Assembly: GCF_921293095.1 (NCBI RefSeq) | Contig: NC_060247.1 | Location: 112,301,111 to 112,365,110 of the forward strand | Source of the DNA: Ischnura elegans | Taxonomy: Eukaryota > Arthropoda > Insecta > Odonata > Coenagrionidae | DNA length: 64,000 nt | Direction of reading: 5' to 3' | Part shown: piece after piece, positions 53,540 through 63,125 of the stretch | How the letters are laid out: each line of letters starts with the position of its first letter | Position numbering within the stretch: position 1 is the stretch's first letter | Notes under the pieces: generated by a model | Databases searched by the model: none | Told to the model about the DNA's origin: nothing | Seen by the model: only the letters and a program-made list of their open reading frames with translations | Position numbers and translations under genes: made by a program

Positions 53540-54205
53540 ACACTATTGCAACAACCTTCGCTATGACTAAAGAATGCTGAACACCCAGGCATATACGCCC
53601 CAAGACAATCTTGTCAAAGCACGCTGATAAGATAATCGGGGCCACGTACATGGAAGGTATTTCCAGGGAAGTTGGCGTGCGGTGATCTTCGCGAGGTTAT
53701 CGTTCTAAGCAGTGCAAGGCGACCGAGAAGATGGTCAATCTCTTCAGGCTAGTCGACTTTGTTTCACCACCCGATTCAGGTTGTTGCGATCCGCTGGCGC
53801 GTTGTGGAGCCCAAATATTTAAGGCAATTGGCCACGGGCGAAAACTTTTCTACAAACGTCACTCTTCTATCACACGATCTAGTGGGGAGTAATTCCGATA
53901 GATGGCTCTGCGATGAACTTAAATGATGCTTCATGAAAAAATAGCAATCGCAGCACCGATAGCAGGTTTTGGAAGGCACTTTACGATATTTCACCATGAT
54001 TCACACGATGAATGCAAAAGCGTTGAAATCATAACAGAAATTAAAATAAAATATCTTTGTATTTTCACAGCCTGAGTGCGCCTCTTCTCCAAGGGGCAAG
54101 TAAGAAGTAGGGCCTGGTCGACAAATGCCGGGACCCTGGAGGGGCCACAAAAACAGAATGTGCGTAAAATTGTTCGGGTGAAGTGGATTCGGTCCTCGAA
54201 ATGAC
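53540..54205. other. Downstream region of the PLCXD-type gene
   Basis: Probably contains the 3' untranslated region of the minus-strand gene ending at 54206. No exon or transposon ends seen. Confidence 0.35.
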
Positions 54206-54562
54206 CTAAAGATGTCTGCAATCTGTGCTCCACACGGCGCGCCGGAAGTTCCACGCAATGGCCCCCTCGACCACCTCGTTGGCGCGGAAGTAGTCCGTTG
54301 CGACGACGTTGGCCAAATGGCCCCAGGTGCCCGCGAACCACGTGGACACGTTGCCATTGACGGCGTTGGCCATCTTGCGCAGGCCGCCCGGTCCGTCGGT
54401 TATCACGTCCCACGCGTTGGGCGTCAGCTCCGCCATGGCGGCCCACGCGCCTGACGGAGGTGCGGCCAGCGCACCCGACAGGTAATTGCGGAGGTCGGAC
54501 ACTGTGCGAACGTTTCCCCACTTCTGCACAACAGCCCTCCAGATGAGGCTGCCGCCGCGGCC
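54206..54562 (-). CDS. PI-PLC X-domain protein (PLCXD-type), last exon
   Basis: Minus strand: acceptor TGTCTGTTATAG, then GRGGSLIWRAVVQKWGNVRT and onward to the stop at 54206-54208, 118 residues. The block WGHLANVVATDYFRANEVVE followed by GAIAWNFR matches the closing segment of PLCXD proteins, in which an xxDFFRG..LV..AI.WN motif completes the barrel. Phase 0 matches the end of the exon at 55346. GC-rich, so several longer shadow frames overlap it. The protein probably acts on phosphoinositides or related phospholipids; substrate is unproven for this family. Confidence 0.88.
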   Translation of the reverse strand, partial: GRGGSLIWRAVVQKWGNVRTVSDLRNYLSGALAAPPSGAWAAMAELTPNAWDVITDGPGGLRKMANAVNGNVSTWFAGTWGHLANVVATDYFRANEVVEGAIAWNFRRAVWSTDCRHL

Positions 54563-54569
54563 CTATAAC

Positions 54570-55340
54570 AGACATGTTACGGTGAGTCACATAAATAGGT
54601 CAAATAAGAATGAAGTGATAGTAGTATTCACTTTATGGAATTCCATTTAATATACCAGTAAATTTTAAAATCCAGTATGGTCAAAGAAAAACCTTGCTCA
54701 ATTCGGATTTTAATGTTGGAGCATCATTATCAGGTGCTATATTTCAAATGACAAGCAGTAAGATTTATCGATACCTTTTATGCGTAGGCAACATGGATTG
54801 TGCCTGTAAAAGTAATTTTTTATCAAATCGACCATGATGTCTCCAAATATTGGTTTTTAAACACGGTAACCTTTTTCCTAAAGGCTTTCATTAAAAGGCG
54901 TTGCTTATTTAAAGTTCTCCTATCGTGAATAAAGATTAAGTTTGAAGTTTATGGGAATGCTTTTACCAGAATTTGCGTAGATCTATAAAAAAGCTTCCCC
55001 ACCGAATGAGCTATGAGTGTAGGTGCTAAAATGAGTTTATGTCAGTCAGTACAACACAAAAATAAATGACTTTGGCGTAGTAAAGGCAGAAGTTTAAAAT
55101 TAATCGCAGCGTTTCAATAATTCTAAAAAGATAAACATTTCCCCATGCCCCATAAGAGGGTCCTAATTTGCAAATTCGCTCTTTCCTTCGGTGTTTAAAC
55201 CCAGAATGTTAGTTTAAATAGGTTAAGGTAGAACTCCCCATAGGCTGAGACTCAGGCCTGGGAATTATACACATTCAGGGTACGACGGCAAGATCTTTTA
55301 CCAATCTTGGGATTTTTAACCAGTGATGATGAATTTAGAG
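54570..55340. other. PLCXD-type gene intron, nothing recognised
   Basis: AT-rich intron with no transposon ends. Confidence 0.45.
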
Positions 55341-55345
55341 ATTAC

Positions 55346-55845
55346 CTTTCCCTCGGCTTCCGCGATCTCCTCCGCTTTCTCCCTCGCTTCGCTATTGTCG
55401 TACCCGATGATGAGTCGTCGATCCTCCTTCCAGAAGGTGTTAAGGGGCGCGTCCCACCCCGTCGAGACGTTCGCCGCCATTCCATCGAACTCCCGGCCCA
55501 GGTATGCCATCAGTCGCACGTGGATGTCTAGGCTGGTGAAGCCCACGGGGAACTCCTGCACATCGAATATCACAACCTCTTGGGTGGCGGCCACGAACCG
55601 CTTCACCATGTCGATCACCTCCTGCAGCGGTCGAATCCGGATCACACCATGGTTCAGCCAGAAAACGTCCTTGTCGTCGCCGGACGTCGGCCGCTCCGGA
55701 TACATGGTGCCGTTGGGGAGGCGCCGCGGGAGCGAGGGTGGGTAGTAGCCCACCCGGATGTCCAGGTATCGGCAGCCGAAGATTAGCTGCTGGAACACGC
55801 TCTCTTCCTGAGTGTAAGTATACTTCGTGATACGGTCCCCTGTGC
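55346..55845 (-). CDS. PI-PLC X-domain protein (PLCXD-type), core X-domain exon
   Basis: Minus strand: acceptor CTCAATTACAG, 500 bp, donor GGAAAG|GTAATC. It encodes TYTQEESVFQQLIFGCRYLD followed by IRVGYY (the X-domain strand with the Asp-Arg pair), then DDKDVFWLNHGVIRIRPLQE, which holds the second active-site histidine. Further on are EVVIFDVQEFPVGF and EDRRLIIGYDN. Together with the HD of the upstream exon, these are the conserved residues of the PI-PLC catalytic barrel, so the enzyme looks catalytically competent. No Y, PH or C2 domain is present, which separates it from the large signalling PLCs. Phases: 2 bases completing the upstream Gly, phase 0 out. Confidence 0.92.
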
Positions 55846-55959
55846 CTGTAATTGAGAGAACAAGGCTGGTGACCATTGGAGGAGTCAAATGGAACAGTTT
55901 AGGTTGTCATTGAAAACCGGGGGGAAGGAAAATTTGACCGTGCATTTTCAAATGGTAAT

Positions 55960-56400
55960 TCAATTGACGAGGCATTGATTAACAGGAAGGAGAATACGAG
56001 AGGATCGTTTTTCTAGGAGTTTAAATTAAAGATTATTAAATGTAGTAAGTGGGTGGTGAAGAGCCTGATCAGGAGCGTAGCGCTTTACGGTGCGGAAATA
56101 TGGACACTTAGCTAAGAGGAATAGATATGATCGGAGGCGATCGAGATGTTGGTGTGGAGAAGAATAGAGAAAGCGAAGTGGATGGAGTAAAGGGGAACGA
56201 CGAAGTGCTGGACATAGTGGGTGAGGATAGGCAGCTTTTAGATGAGATACGAAAGAGACAAAAGGTATGGATGGAGCGAGTACTTAGCGGGGAGGGGATG
56301 TTGAAAACAGTGTTATAGGGTACAATATTGGGTAATCGAGGGCGAGGAATGAAAAGAATAGGCTTTTTAGGTAGAATGAAAGGGAGTTGGCCTTATTGTG
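55960..56400 (+). mobile_element. LINE C-terminal relic in the PLCXD-type gene intron
   Basis: Broken plus-strand coding: SVALYGAEIWTL-like, then GEDRQLLDEIRKRQKVWMER and VLSGEGMLKT (56127-56318). Same family as 20935-21560. Many stops. Confidence 0.65.
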
Positions 56401-56783
56401 AATTGAAACTGGAAATGCATGAAGGAAGGGGAGGTTGCCTGAATTTTTCGAACGCATTTCATGGAAACCTACCTTCATTGGTAAGAATACTTTAATAAAA
56501 ATGTAATTGAAACCATATGCTTAGGAAAACGTGAAATTAATGTGTGTACCTTCCGTTTCAACAAGGTTCATACCAGTTACGGAAGTCATGGAAATATCAG
56601 GTAAATTCAGTGATGATGAAGGGGAAAGTGCAGAGGTCGGAGTATTAAATAGATAAGAGGGAAATTGTGGCTGACCGAGGAGCGTTGAAAGGGTTCGAGC
56701 GGTGCGGTGGGTGTTTATTGCTTTCTTGTCCTGGAGGCAAGAGACACGGCGACTCGGCTATACTTGACTCAATTAATACCATT

Positions 56784-58702
56784 AAGGCCTGGTTACACGG
56801 TACATTAGAATGTACAAGAATCTGTACATTTTTCTGAATGGTTTTCTGAACAGATTCTTGTACATTCTCATGGACAAGATCCACGAGTAGGTGGTTACAC
56901 GGTACATTTTTTCGGACATTTTTTCGTACATTTTTAAATGCGCAACAAATTATTTCAACTTCAAATATAAACCAATTGGGAACATGCAAACTTTTTTTAA
57001 AGTACTAGAATAATAAGATCCTTACCTCAAATGTACTTGCCGAAAATTTCGCGGATGAATAATGTTTTATAGCTGAGATATGAGTCTTTAAAAATAATCT
57101 TCAATGACTGTTTGAAAACACGTGACGGAGCGTGCGCGCGTTACATCACGGCCTGGAATCCACTGATGACAGACTGAGGAAGTGGATAGAAAAACTGTCT
57201 ATGTAGGGACTCAAACGCAAATTTGGCGAATATAATTGCTGCTTTAACGTCAAACTTCGGACTGTGAATATATTGGGTTGCCAAGGCGTTGTTGAAATAA
57301 ATAAAGGCGATTGTTTGGGGGGCTTTGGAAAGATTAAATTAAATTAAGTTGATTGCAGATTGTGATCTACGTTACACATCTACATCATTTGCTTAATGTA
57401 GTAAGTATATTGCAGCACGGGCCTTCAATAGAAAAACGTGTGAAAACCATATAAATCGTGTATCCCATAAAACCATATAAAGTGCCCCGACGTCTAGTGC
57501 CTCTATTTACTCGCCGGAGAAGTTTTTTGCTTGTGTTCGAAGGGACAAAAATAAGAGGAATAAGTGGTTGATGATTCACAGAATGGAGTCAAATACATTA
57601 TCTATATTGTCAACGGGATATCCTCAACGTAAGTACACTCTTAAATCAGGGTTACCGCAGGATTTTATCAAGTTACTTATTTCACTTTGTAAACACCTCT
57701 ATAAATGTACCTATCATTCTACCCATTGTAGGATCAAATTATAAGGAAAGTGGCTGTTTACGAGAATAAATACTGATTACGATTAAACCACGGTGAAAAA
57801 TAAGGAATGTAATGGGCGGCCGGCCTCTCGTCACAAGGAGCCCCTAACAAGGAATATTCACGAAGTGTCTTTCGCCGATATCGTTAAAATTTTGTTGGAT
57901 AGTAGTGTTCCATAATAAAAGCTTATTTTTAAAATTTCTCGTGCCCTTAAGCCTTGTGATATAATAAACAGGACATAATAAAGGCAGTTGAATTTTAGAC
58001 TTGAAAGCGAGTGTGTCGTGATTTCTCTCCATCCTTCTCCTGTGAATCGGCGCACGCTACAGGAATATACGAGAAATATGAGGTTTTTGGCAAGGTAAAT
58101 TCAATATTTATTACTGCGATGCCCATAAAGTTCGCTGCATGTCAACGCAACACCTAAAATTTCGACTCGTTTTGCAGTCGGTCTCGATTCAAAAACAGGA
58201 ACTTGAGTAAATGCAGCGTAAATAGCACTTGGAACTTATTTCTTTGCCTATCCAATGCTTTTTTATGGCCTTTTAACGATCATTTGGATCTCAATCTTGG
58301 ACAATTCTCGCGGTTCATACATTCAGCGCCTTTCCATCTGATCCTTCCTTTCACCCATCCCCTTTTCTTGTGTTCCATTCTTTCGCTACCCATATCCAAT
58401 CAGTGAGATATCCAAGTCAAGCAAGATCATATCAAATCGAAATAACTATCGAGGCCGTACGTAAACAAAGAAGTCGCCTATACAAGCCAGATGAAATGAA
58501 TGTGTCGTTTTCGTAGTCTGCCACCAGGTGACTCTGAGGTCAAATTGTATGATTGTCTGAACGAAATTAGAGCAGGCGTTCAGAAATTCATACATTCTTA
58601 CATTTTGCGTGGTTACACGGTGCATTTTCGCGTTCATTCTGAGATTCAGACATTCTCACATTTTCTTGTACATTCTCATGTACCGTGTAACCAGGCCTTA
58701 AC
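56784..58702. mobile_element. 1.9-kb element with terminal inverted repeats
   Basis: TAAGGCCTGGTTACACGGTA at the left is exactly inverted at the right, TACCGTGTAACCAGGCCTTA. Subterminal GTACATT, TTCTTGTACATTCTCATG and GGTTACACGGT words recur near both ends. The end style resembles Harbinger. Flanking trinucleotides TTA/TAA are compatible with a TWA target but not identical. No transposase was found inside, so it is non-autonomous or gutted. Confidence 0.72.
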
Positions 58703-58807
58703 AAACACTATTCCTTGAATTTGTTTCACAAAATCCCTCAGTAAAATACCTAAATTCGGCCACATTGTAAGTGAAAGATCTATGGTTTTGCCGGTGAATA
58801 GACTGAA

Positions 58808-59227
58808 GGAAGAGTTCTCGGGTTTCCAGTCGGGTCCAAGAGTTTTTCAGCACCGAGTTTCGAAGGCTAAGTCTGCCATCGTCTTCAGAGTGAATAATTT
58901 GACTTTTTGGAGAGGTGGATGGGTGGATGAAATGAAATAGCAATTACAAGAAATATATTTGCAATAAATAATGCCTCATTGTCCTTAAATGATAGGTAAG
59001 TAATAGCCTTTTTTAGTTTTGCCTTTAAACTTTTTCAAGTTAAATTGCTGTAGTGGTGGTTAAACCGTATACATTCAACCCTGGTGCGCTGTAGATTGCA
59101 GCAGTCCGACTCTACGACAGGGTGAAAGGTTCTTTAGGTATTTCCCTCTGAAGACGATGGCAGACTTAGCCTTTGAAATGTCGGCGCTGAAAACCCTTGT
59201 ACCCGGCTGGAAACCCGAAAACTCTTC
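58808..59227. mobile_element. Inverted-repeat unit carrying sequence shared with the PLCXD intron
   Basis: Left arm 58808-58890 (GGAAGAGTTCTCGGGTTTCC ... GTCTTCAGAG) and right arm 59145-59227 (CTCTGAAGACGATGGCAGAC ... CTCTTCC) are inverted copies of 83 bp. Each contains a CTGAAGA-stem-GAAA(C/T) motif like the one at 7715. Between them, 58900-59118 is a diverged copy of 60347-60571. Confidence 0.75.
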
Positions 59228-59689
59228 CTACATTGCAAGTGATATACAGGGTGGAGAAAAGTTATACCAAGAAATTTTAACCCCGAACACCTGAAGCCAT
59301 TAGGAACCAAAATTACAGATGATATTTAGGTCAAGCAGACGTTCTGAGGCGCCGAAGGCGCATGAAAAATTGTCCCGGTAGCCAATGGCCACACTACCAA
59401 TGTAATCAAAAATAATAAAAATAAAAATGACGGATGTTTGCCTGGCTTGTGTAGTGTGATGTTTGTGAGAAGAGGAAGCTTAAAATCTAAATAAATGTTC
59501 GTAAATTTGAACAACTAAAACAGAAAATAATTAAAAACAAAACAGTAGAGAAAAAACGTAACTTTCGCAACAATATTTTTGTGTTTTGGTTGCCAAAATG
59601 GTATTTTAAAAATTTTTTGGAGTTTAGATTAAAGTCCTTTTCATTTTTGGATTTATAAATTTTTTGCAGATTTATGATGTTAAGGTCGA

Positions 59690-59935
59690 AAAAATATCAT
59701 TTTTAAACCAAAGAAACTCTTAGCCCAGCGCTCCCATTGGCCGCGAGTTTGCCTTATTGCGGGATGCTGCGGACAACTCATGACTTACATTTTTGCTTGC
59801 ATTTGCCTTTGCTTTTGTCCAGAGCATCCGGCAAAAGGGAAAACTCGCGGCAAATCGAAAAGTTTGGCTCATAGTTTCTGTAGTTTAAAAATGGTTCGAT
59901 TTCGACCAAAAATTCATCAGCAATTTTTTTTTATA
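59690..59935 (+). repeat. Dispersed repeat (partner at 49795-50010)
   Basis: Same ordered blocks as the partner: GCGCTCCCATTGGCCGCGAG, GTTTGCCTTATTGC, TTTTGTCCAGAGCATC and AGTTTCTGTAGTTTAAAAAT. Confidence 0.65.
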
Positions 59936-60014
59936 CTGACATCAACTCTCCATGATCAAGATTCTGTGACCAGTCACATAATCACCGGAAATCGCCGTAG
60001 GCGCGAATATTAGG

Positions 60015-60110
60015 GCTGTACCGGTGAGTCTAAACTCACCCTAACCAGCCGGTTGACAAAAGCTTATAAAAAGGGCGCATGCGTACCGTTGTCGGAGTAA
60101 TATGTTGTTT
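60015..60110 (+). repeat. Short dispersed repeat (partner at 37480-37580)
   Basis: GCTGTACCGGTGAG, ACTCACCCTAACCAGCCGG and GGGCGCATG in the same order as the partner. Confidence 0.6.
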
Positions 60111-60346
60111 ATGTGGAATACGAAACTCAAATCTAATAACAAAAACAGCAGTTGAGCTTTGAGTTACAAATTTTTCTCTGACCTTTATAGATAAAAGGGT
60201 GAATGGGACCGGGAGCTGTTGCAAGAGTGACAGATGAAAGGGATGAGGGCCAAATAAATAGAAGTTGGGCCATTATTGTGGAGTAGTTTGGGAAATCGGA
60301 TTAAGAAGATTAGCCGGAAGGGCGTAGTTTCAGGGACGGGGTGCTG

Positions 60347-60571
60347 TGACTTTTTGGAGAGGTGGATTGGTGGAGGAAATCAATTAGCAATTACCTACAT
60401 GAAATATATTTGCAATAAATAATGCCTAATTGTCCTTAAATTACAGGTAAGTAATAGCCTTTTCCAGTCACTGCCTGTAAACTTTATCAAATTAAATTGC
60501 TATAGTGGTGGTTAAACCGTACACATTCAACATTGGTGCACTATAGATTGCAGCAGTCCGACTCTACGACA
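60347..60571 (+). repeat. Repeat abutting a PLCXD exon; second copy at 58900-59118
   Basis: TGACTTTTTGGAGAGGTGGA through GCAATAAATAATGCCT and GGTGGTTAAACCGTACACAT to CAGCAGTCCGACTCTACGAC. It ends only 13 bp before the exon boundary at 60585. By eye the two copies are roughly 85-90% alike. Confidence 0.8.
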
Positions 60572-60584
60572 ACGCGACCATTAC

Positions 60585-60784
60585 CTTCGGCGAAGGAGCC
60601 GGAGTCGTGGGTCCCAGGGATGAAGAGATCCCGCAGCCGCTTCTGCCCGATCTGCGGTGCCAGGTCGTGCATCCAGGTGGGCCGGGTTCGAATGCAGGAG
60701 GAGGCCAACAGCTGCGGCGGCGATTCGGAATCATTTGCCGGCCGGAGGTAGCCCACCCAGTGACCGTAGCATTGCTCGGTAAAC
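60585..60784 (-). CDS. PI-PLC X-domain protein (PLCXD-type), upstream exon
   Basis: Minus strand: acceptor ACTCTAACCGCAG at 60785, donor GAAG|GTAATG below 60585; 200 bp. It encodes FTEQCYGHWVGYLRPANDSE, then TWMHDLAPQIGQKRLRDLFI and PGTHDSGSFAE, the start of the X domain with the first active-site histidine (PGTHDSG). Phase 1 at the donor joins the two leftover bases of the next exon to give Gly. The exon begins in mid-protein, so at least one more 5' exon is missing, in 60785-64000 or outside the window. The three exons give about 352 residues; whole PLCXD proteins are commonly longer. Confidence 0.9.
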
Positions 60785-60789
60785 CTGCG

Positions 60790-61091
60790 GTTAGAGTCAG
60801 CCGTCGATCACACCAGTCATCAATAAGCTGCGCATTTTTGTCCTTCAGCTACGGCAGAATGAGCTGTTCCGAAAGGAGAGATGCCCAGCCAGCCGACATT
60901 TATGGGAACAACCAGTGATTTATAAAGGCGATAAAAGTTGATGAACGAACACTACATTGAAAATGCGGGAAATATTTGGAATATTACACGTCATATGGAG
61001 AATTAGAGGCTGAAACCTACCACATTGCAGTGAAAGTATTATAAGAGGTCAAGGGCCTCCAATGAAAAAATACGTAGTTTTTAAATACATG
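60790..61091. other. PLCXD-type gene intron, nothing recognised
   Basis: No exon or transposon ends. Confidence 0.4.
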
Positions 61092-61099
61092 CTATGATT

Positions 61100-61392
61100 C
61101 ATGGGCATACCCAGCGGGGGGAAGCTGCCCCCTTCTTCCCTCCGCTAGAAGCAAAATTAATTTAGTTCAAAACGAAAGTTTTGAACAAATTTTCTTTAAA
61201 GCCAAGAAAAGTAATATTAGTATATAACATGGAATTGAAATAAAAATGTTTTATTCTCAAGCAAATAATTTAAAATACCATGAAAGGCTGTTATAATTTT
61301 CCAAAAATTTTGGTTTTCTTAAAGTTTTATGTGTTACAACTTGAACGACCACGGCTTTTCCCCCTCTAGTTTTGAACCTGGGTAGGCCCTTG
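61100..61392. mobile_element. Non-autonomous hAT-like element
   Basis: Ends CATGGGCATACCCAGC and CCTGGGTAGGCCCTTG; flanks CTATGATT/TTGTGATT agree at 6 of 8. Relative at 3514-3744. Confidence 0.65.
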
Positions 61393-61399
61393 TTGTGAT

Positions 61400-62185
61400 T
61401 ATCTCAAGGTATGGCATTGATACCCCGAAAAATTATACTGTACCTGATTTCAAAAACAGACAAATGTTAACTAAATGAACTGCCCTCTCCGCACTGCTCG
61501 CCTCCCCATCACCAACATCCACCCCCACCGACTCCTCCCGATTTCATTGACCAAACCACTATGTCAATCAAACCGTCCCTGCTCTAACTCCTCAACCTCT
61601 GCCCCCTTTGCTCACATCCTTTGAATATATATACGACTGAAACTGTGTAATATCACCTTAAGATGAAAAAAAGAATCGAAATACGAGTACTGTCGTAGTT
61701 GAAACTCACGAGTGAAGTCTTGCTTTATTTCCACAGGCTAAATTTCAACAGAAAAAGCGTGTAATATTTTAGATTGGCTGGCATAATATGGATGCTATTT
61801 ATTCAAAAATTATTTCCTAAATGTAATTGAGGTGTAAGTATGTATTCTACGTATGTCGCAAACAGTAAAACATCCACACCACACGAATACAAAATCACTT
61901 CTAGGCATTTAAACGTCAATTTCATACAAAATCTTTGTAAATATAATAAACACATGGAGCACATACATAGTAATTTAAAATAAGAGACGGTGATGGAGAC
62001 CGTAGCTTTTTAATGAGACTATTTCCCTCAATCTCCCAACCTCAGCAGAATAAAGAAATCAAAGTGCCTATTTGAAACTGAGAGCAAAAATGAGGCTCAT
62101 CTACTTGTGGAAATTGCTTACATATCCCTCGAACTTCAATTTTCCACTAGTGGTAGTGACTTGATCCTTCTGAACCAAACCTATT
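61400..62185. other. Unassigned DNA
   Basis: C-rich patch near 61480-61560, otherwise AT-rich. No exon for the missing 5' part of the PLCXD-type gene could be identified. Confidence 0.35.
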
Positions 62186-62193
62186 CCTAGAGT

Positions 62194-63117
62194 CACGGAT
62201 GGAAAGTGAAACCAAACGAAAATGTTTCGTTTCGACCCGGAGGGAAACGAAAATACGAGACCTACGGGTTTGGTTCCGTTCCCGCACGAAATTAAAATCA
62301 CCAAGAAGTTTAGTTTCGACCCGGGACGAAACTTACTCCTGGGAACGAAACTAAATTAATTGAAACTCCGCTGCTCATAGTGAAGTTTCGAACCCAGAAG
62401 TTGAGTGGAGGCGCTTACGAGGGAGAATAGTTTCGACCCATTACGTTTGACATACGAGTAGAGAGGATTAAACATTGAGCTTGATAATCGAATGTCTAGT
62501 TTACGATCACCGTTCTCCTGTTAGTGGTAATAATATGAGTGCCTCATGCATCTGATGGCGGTAGTTCGAACCTCTACTTCATCCAACCATACTTCGTACT
62601 CGGTGTGCGGTAGGAAACTAAACTTTTCGAAGGTGAAGCACGTGGTTGCTCCGGTCGTTTCGTTTCGTCCCAGAGTTTTAGTTTAGTTTCGACCCGAAGT
62701 AGTTTTAACTCCGATTTCGTTTCGACCCTGAGTTTAGCTCTCTGGTGAATTCAATTGATTCGGCTTTAACTTTGTGAAAATCCATGTTGAAATGAAAATG
62801 TACAACCTTGGTAATTTTTCACAGGAAAATTTATTCGTACGACGCGTTTCGACGCTGAGGCGTCATTATCATGTACACTCTTTGTTGGACATATTGGATT
62901 GTAGATATTACAAAGAGTGTACTTGATTATGACGCCTCAGCGTCGAAACGCGTCGTACGAATAAATTTTCCTGTGAAAATTTACCAAGGTTGTACATTTT
63001 CATTTAGCTCTCTGGTGTTAAATCCATTTCTTTTCGTGTCTACATTTCGCTCCGAGGAACGAAAAATTGGAATTTTACTGGTTTTTTACTTTCGTTTCGT
63101 TTCTATTGCCATCCCTA
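62194..63117. mobile_element. Non-autonomous hAT-like element with a nested palindromic insert
   Basis: Left end CACGGATGGAAAGTGAAACC, right end ATTGCCATCCCTA, flanks CCTAGAGT/GCTAGAGT (7 of 8). It has the same GAAACGAAA-rich interior as 28456-29119. Subtracting the 255-bp insert and its duplication leaves about 654 bp, matching the 664-bp relative. Confidence 0.8.
62748..63002. mobile_element. 255-bp palindromic insertion with a 15-bp target duplication
   Basis: Flanked by TTTAGCTCTCTGGTG at 62733-62747 and 63003-63017. Two 95-bp arms (62790-62884, 62911-63005) are near-perfect inverted copies around a 26-nt loop. Each arm contains a GACGCCTCAGCGTC stem followed by GAAACGCGTCGTACG and AATAAATTTTCC. 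The absence of this stretch from the relative at 28456-29119 confirms it as an insertion. A 15-bp duplication points to target-primed reverse transcription rather than a DNA transposon. Confidence 0.88.
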
Positions 63118-63125
63118 GCTAGAGT

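Noticed and set aside
53991-54590. 199-codon and other minus frames near the last PLCXD exon
   Set aside because: Out of frame with the PLCXD coding sequence and continuing past its stop; no homology.
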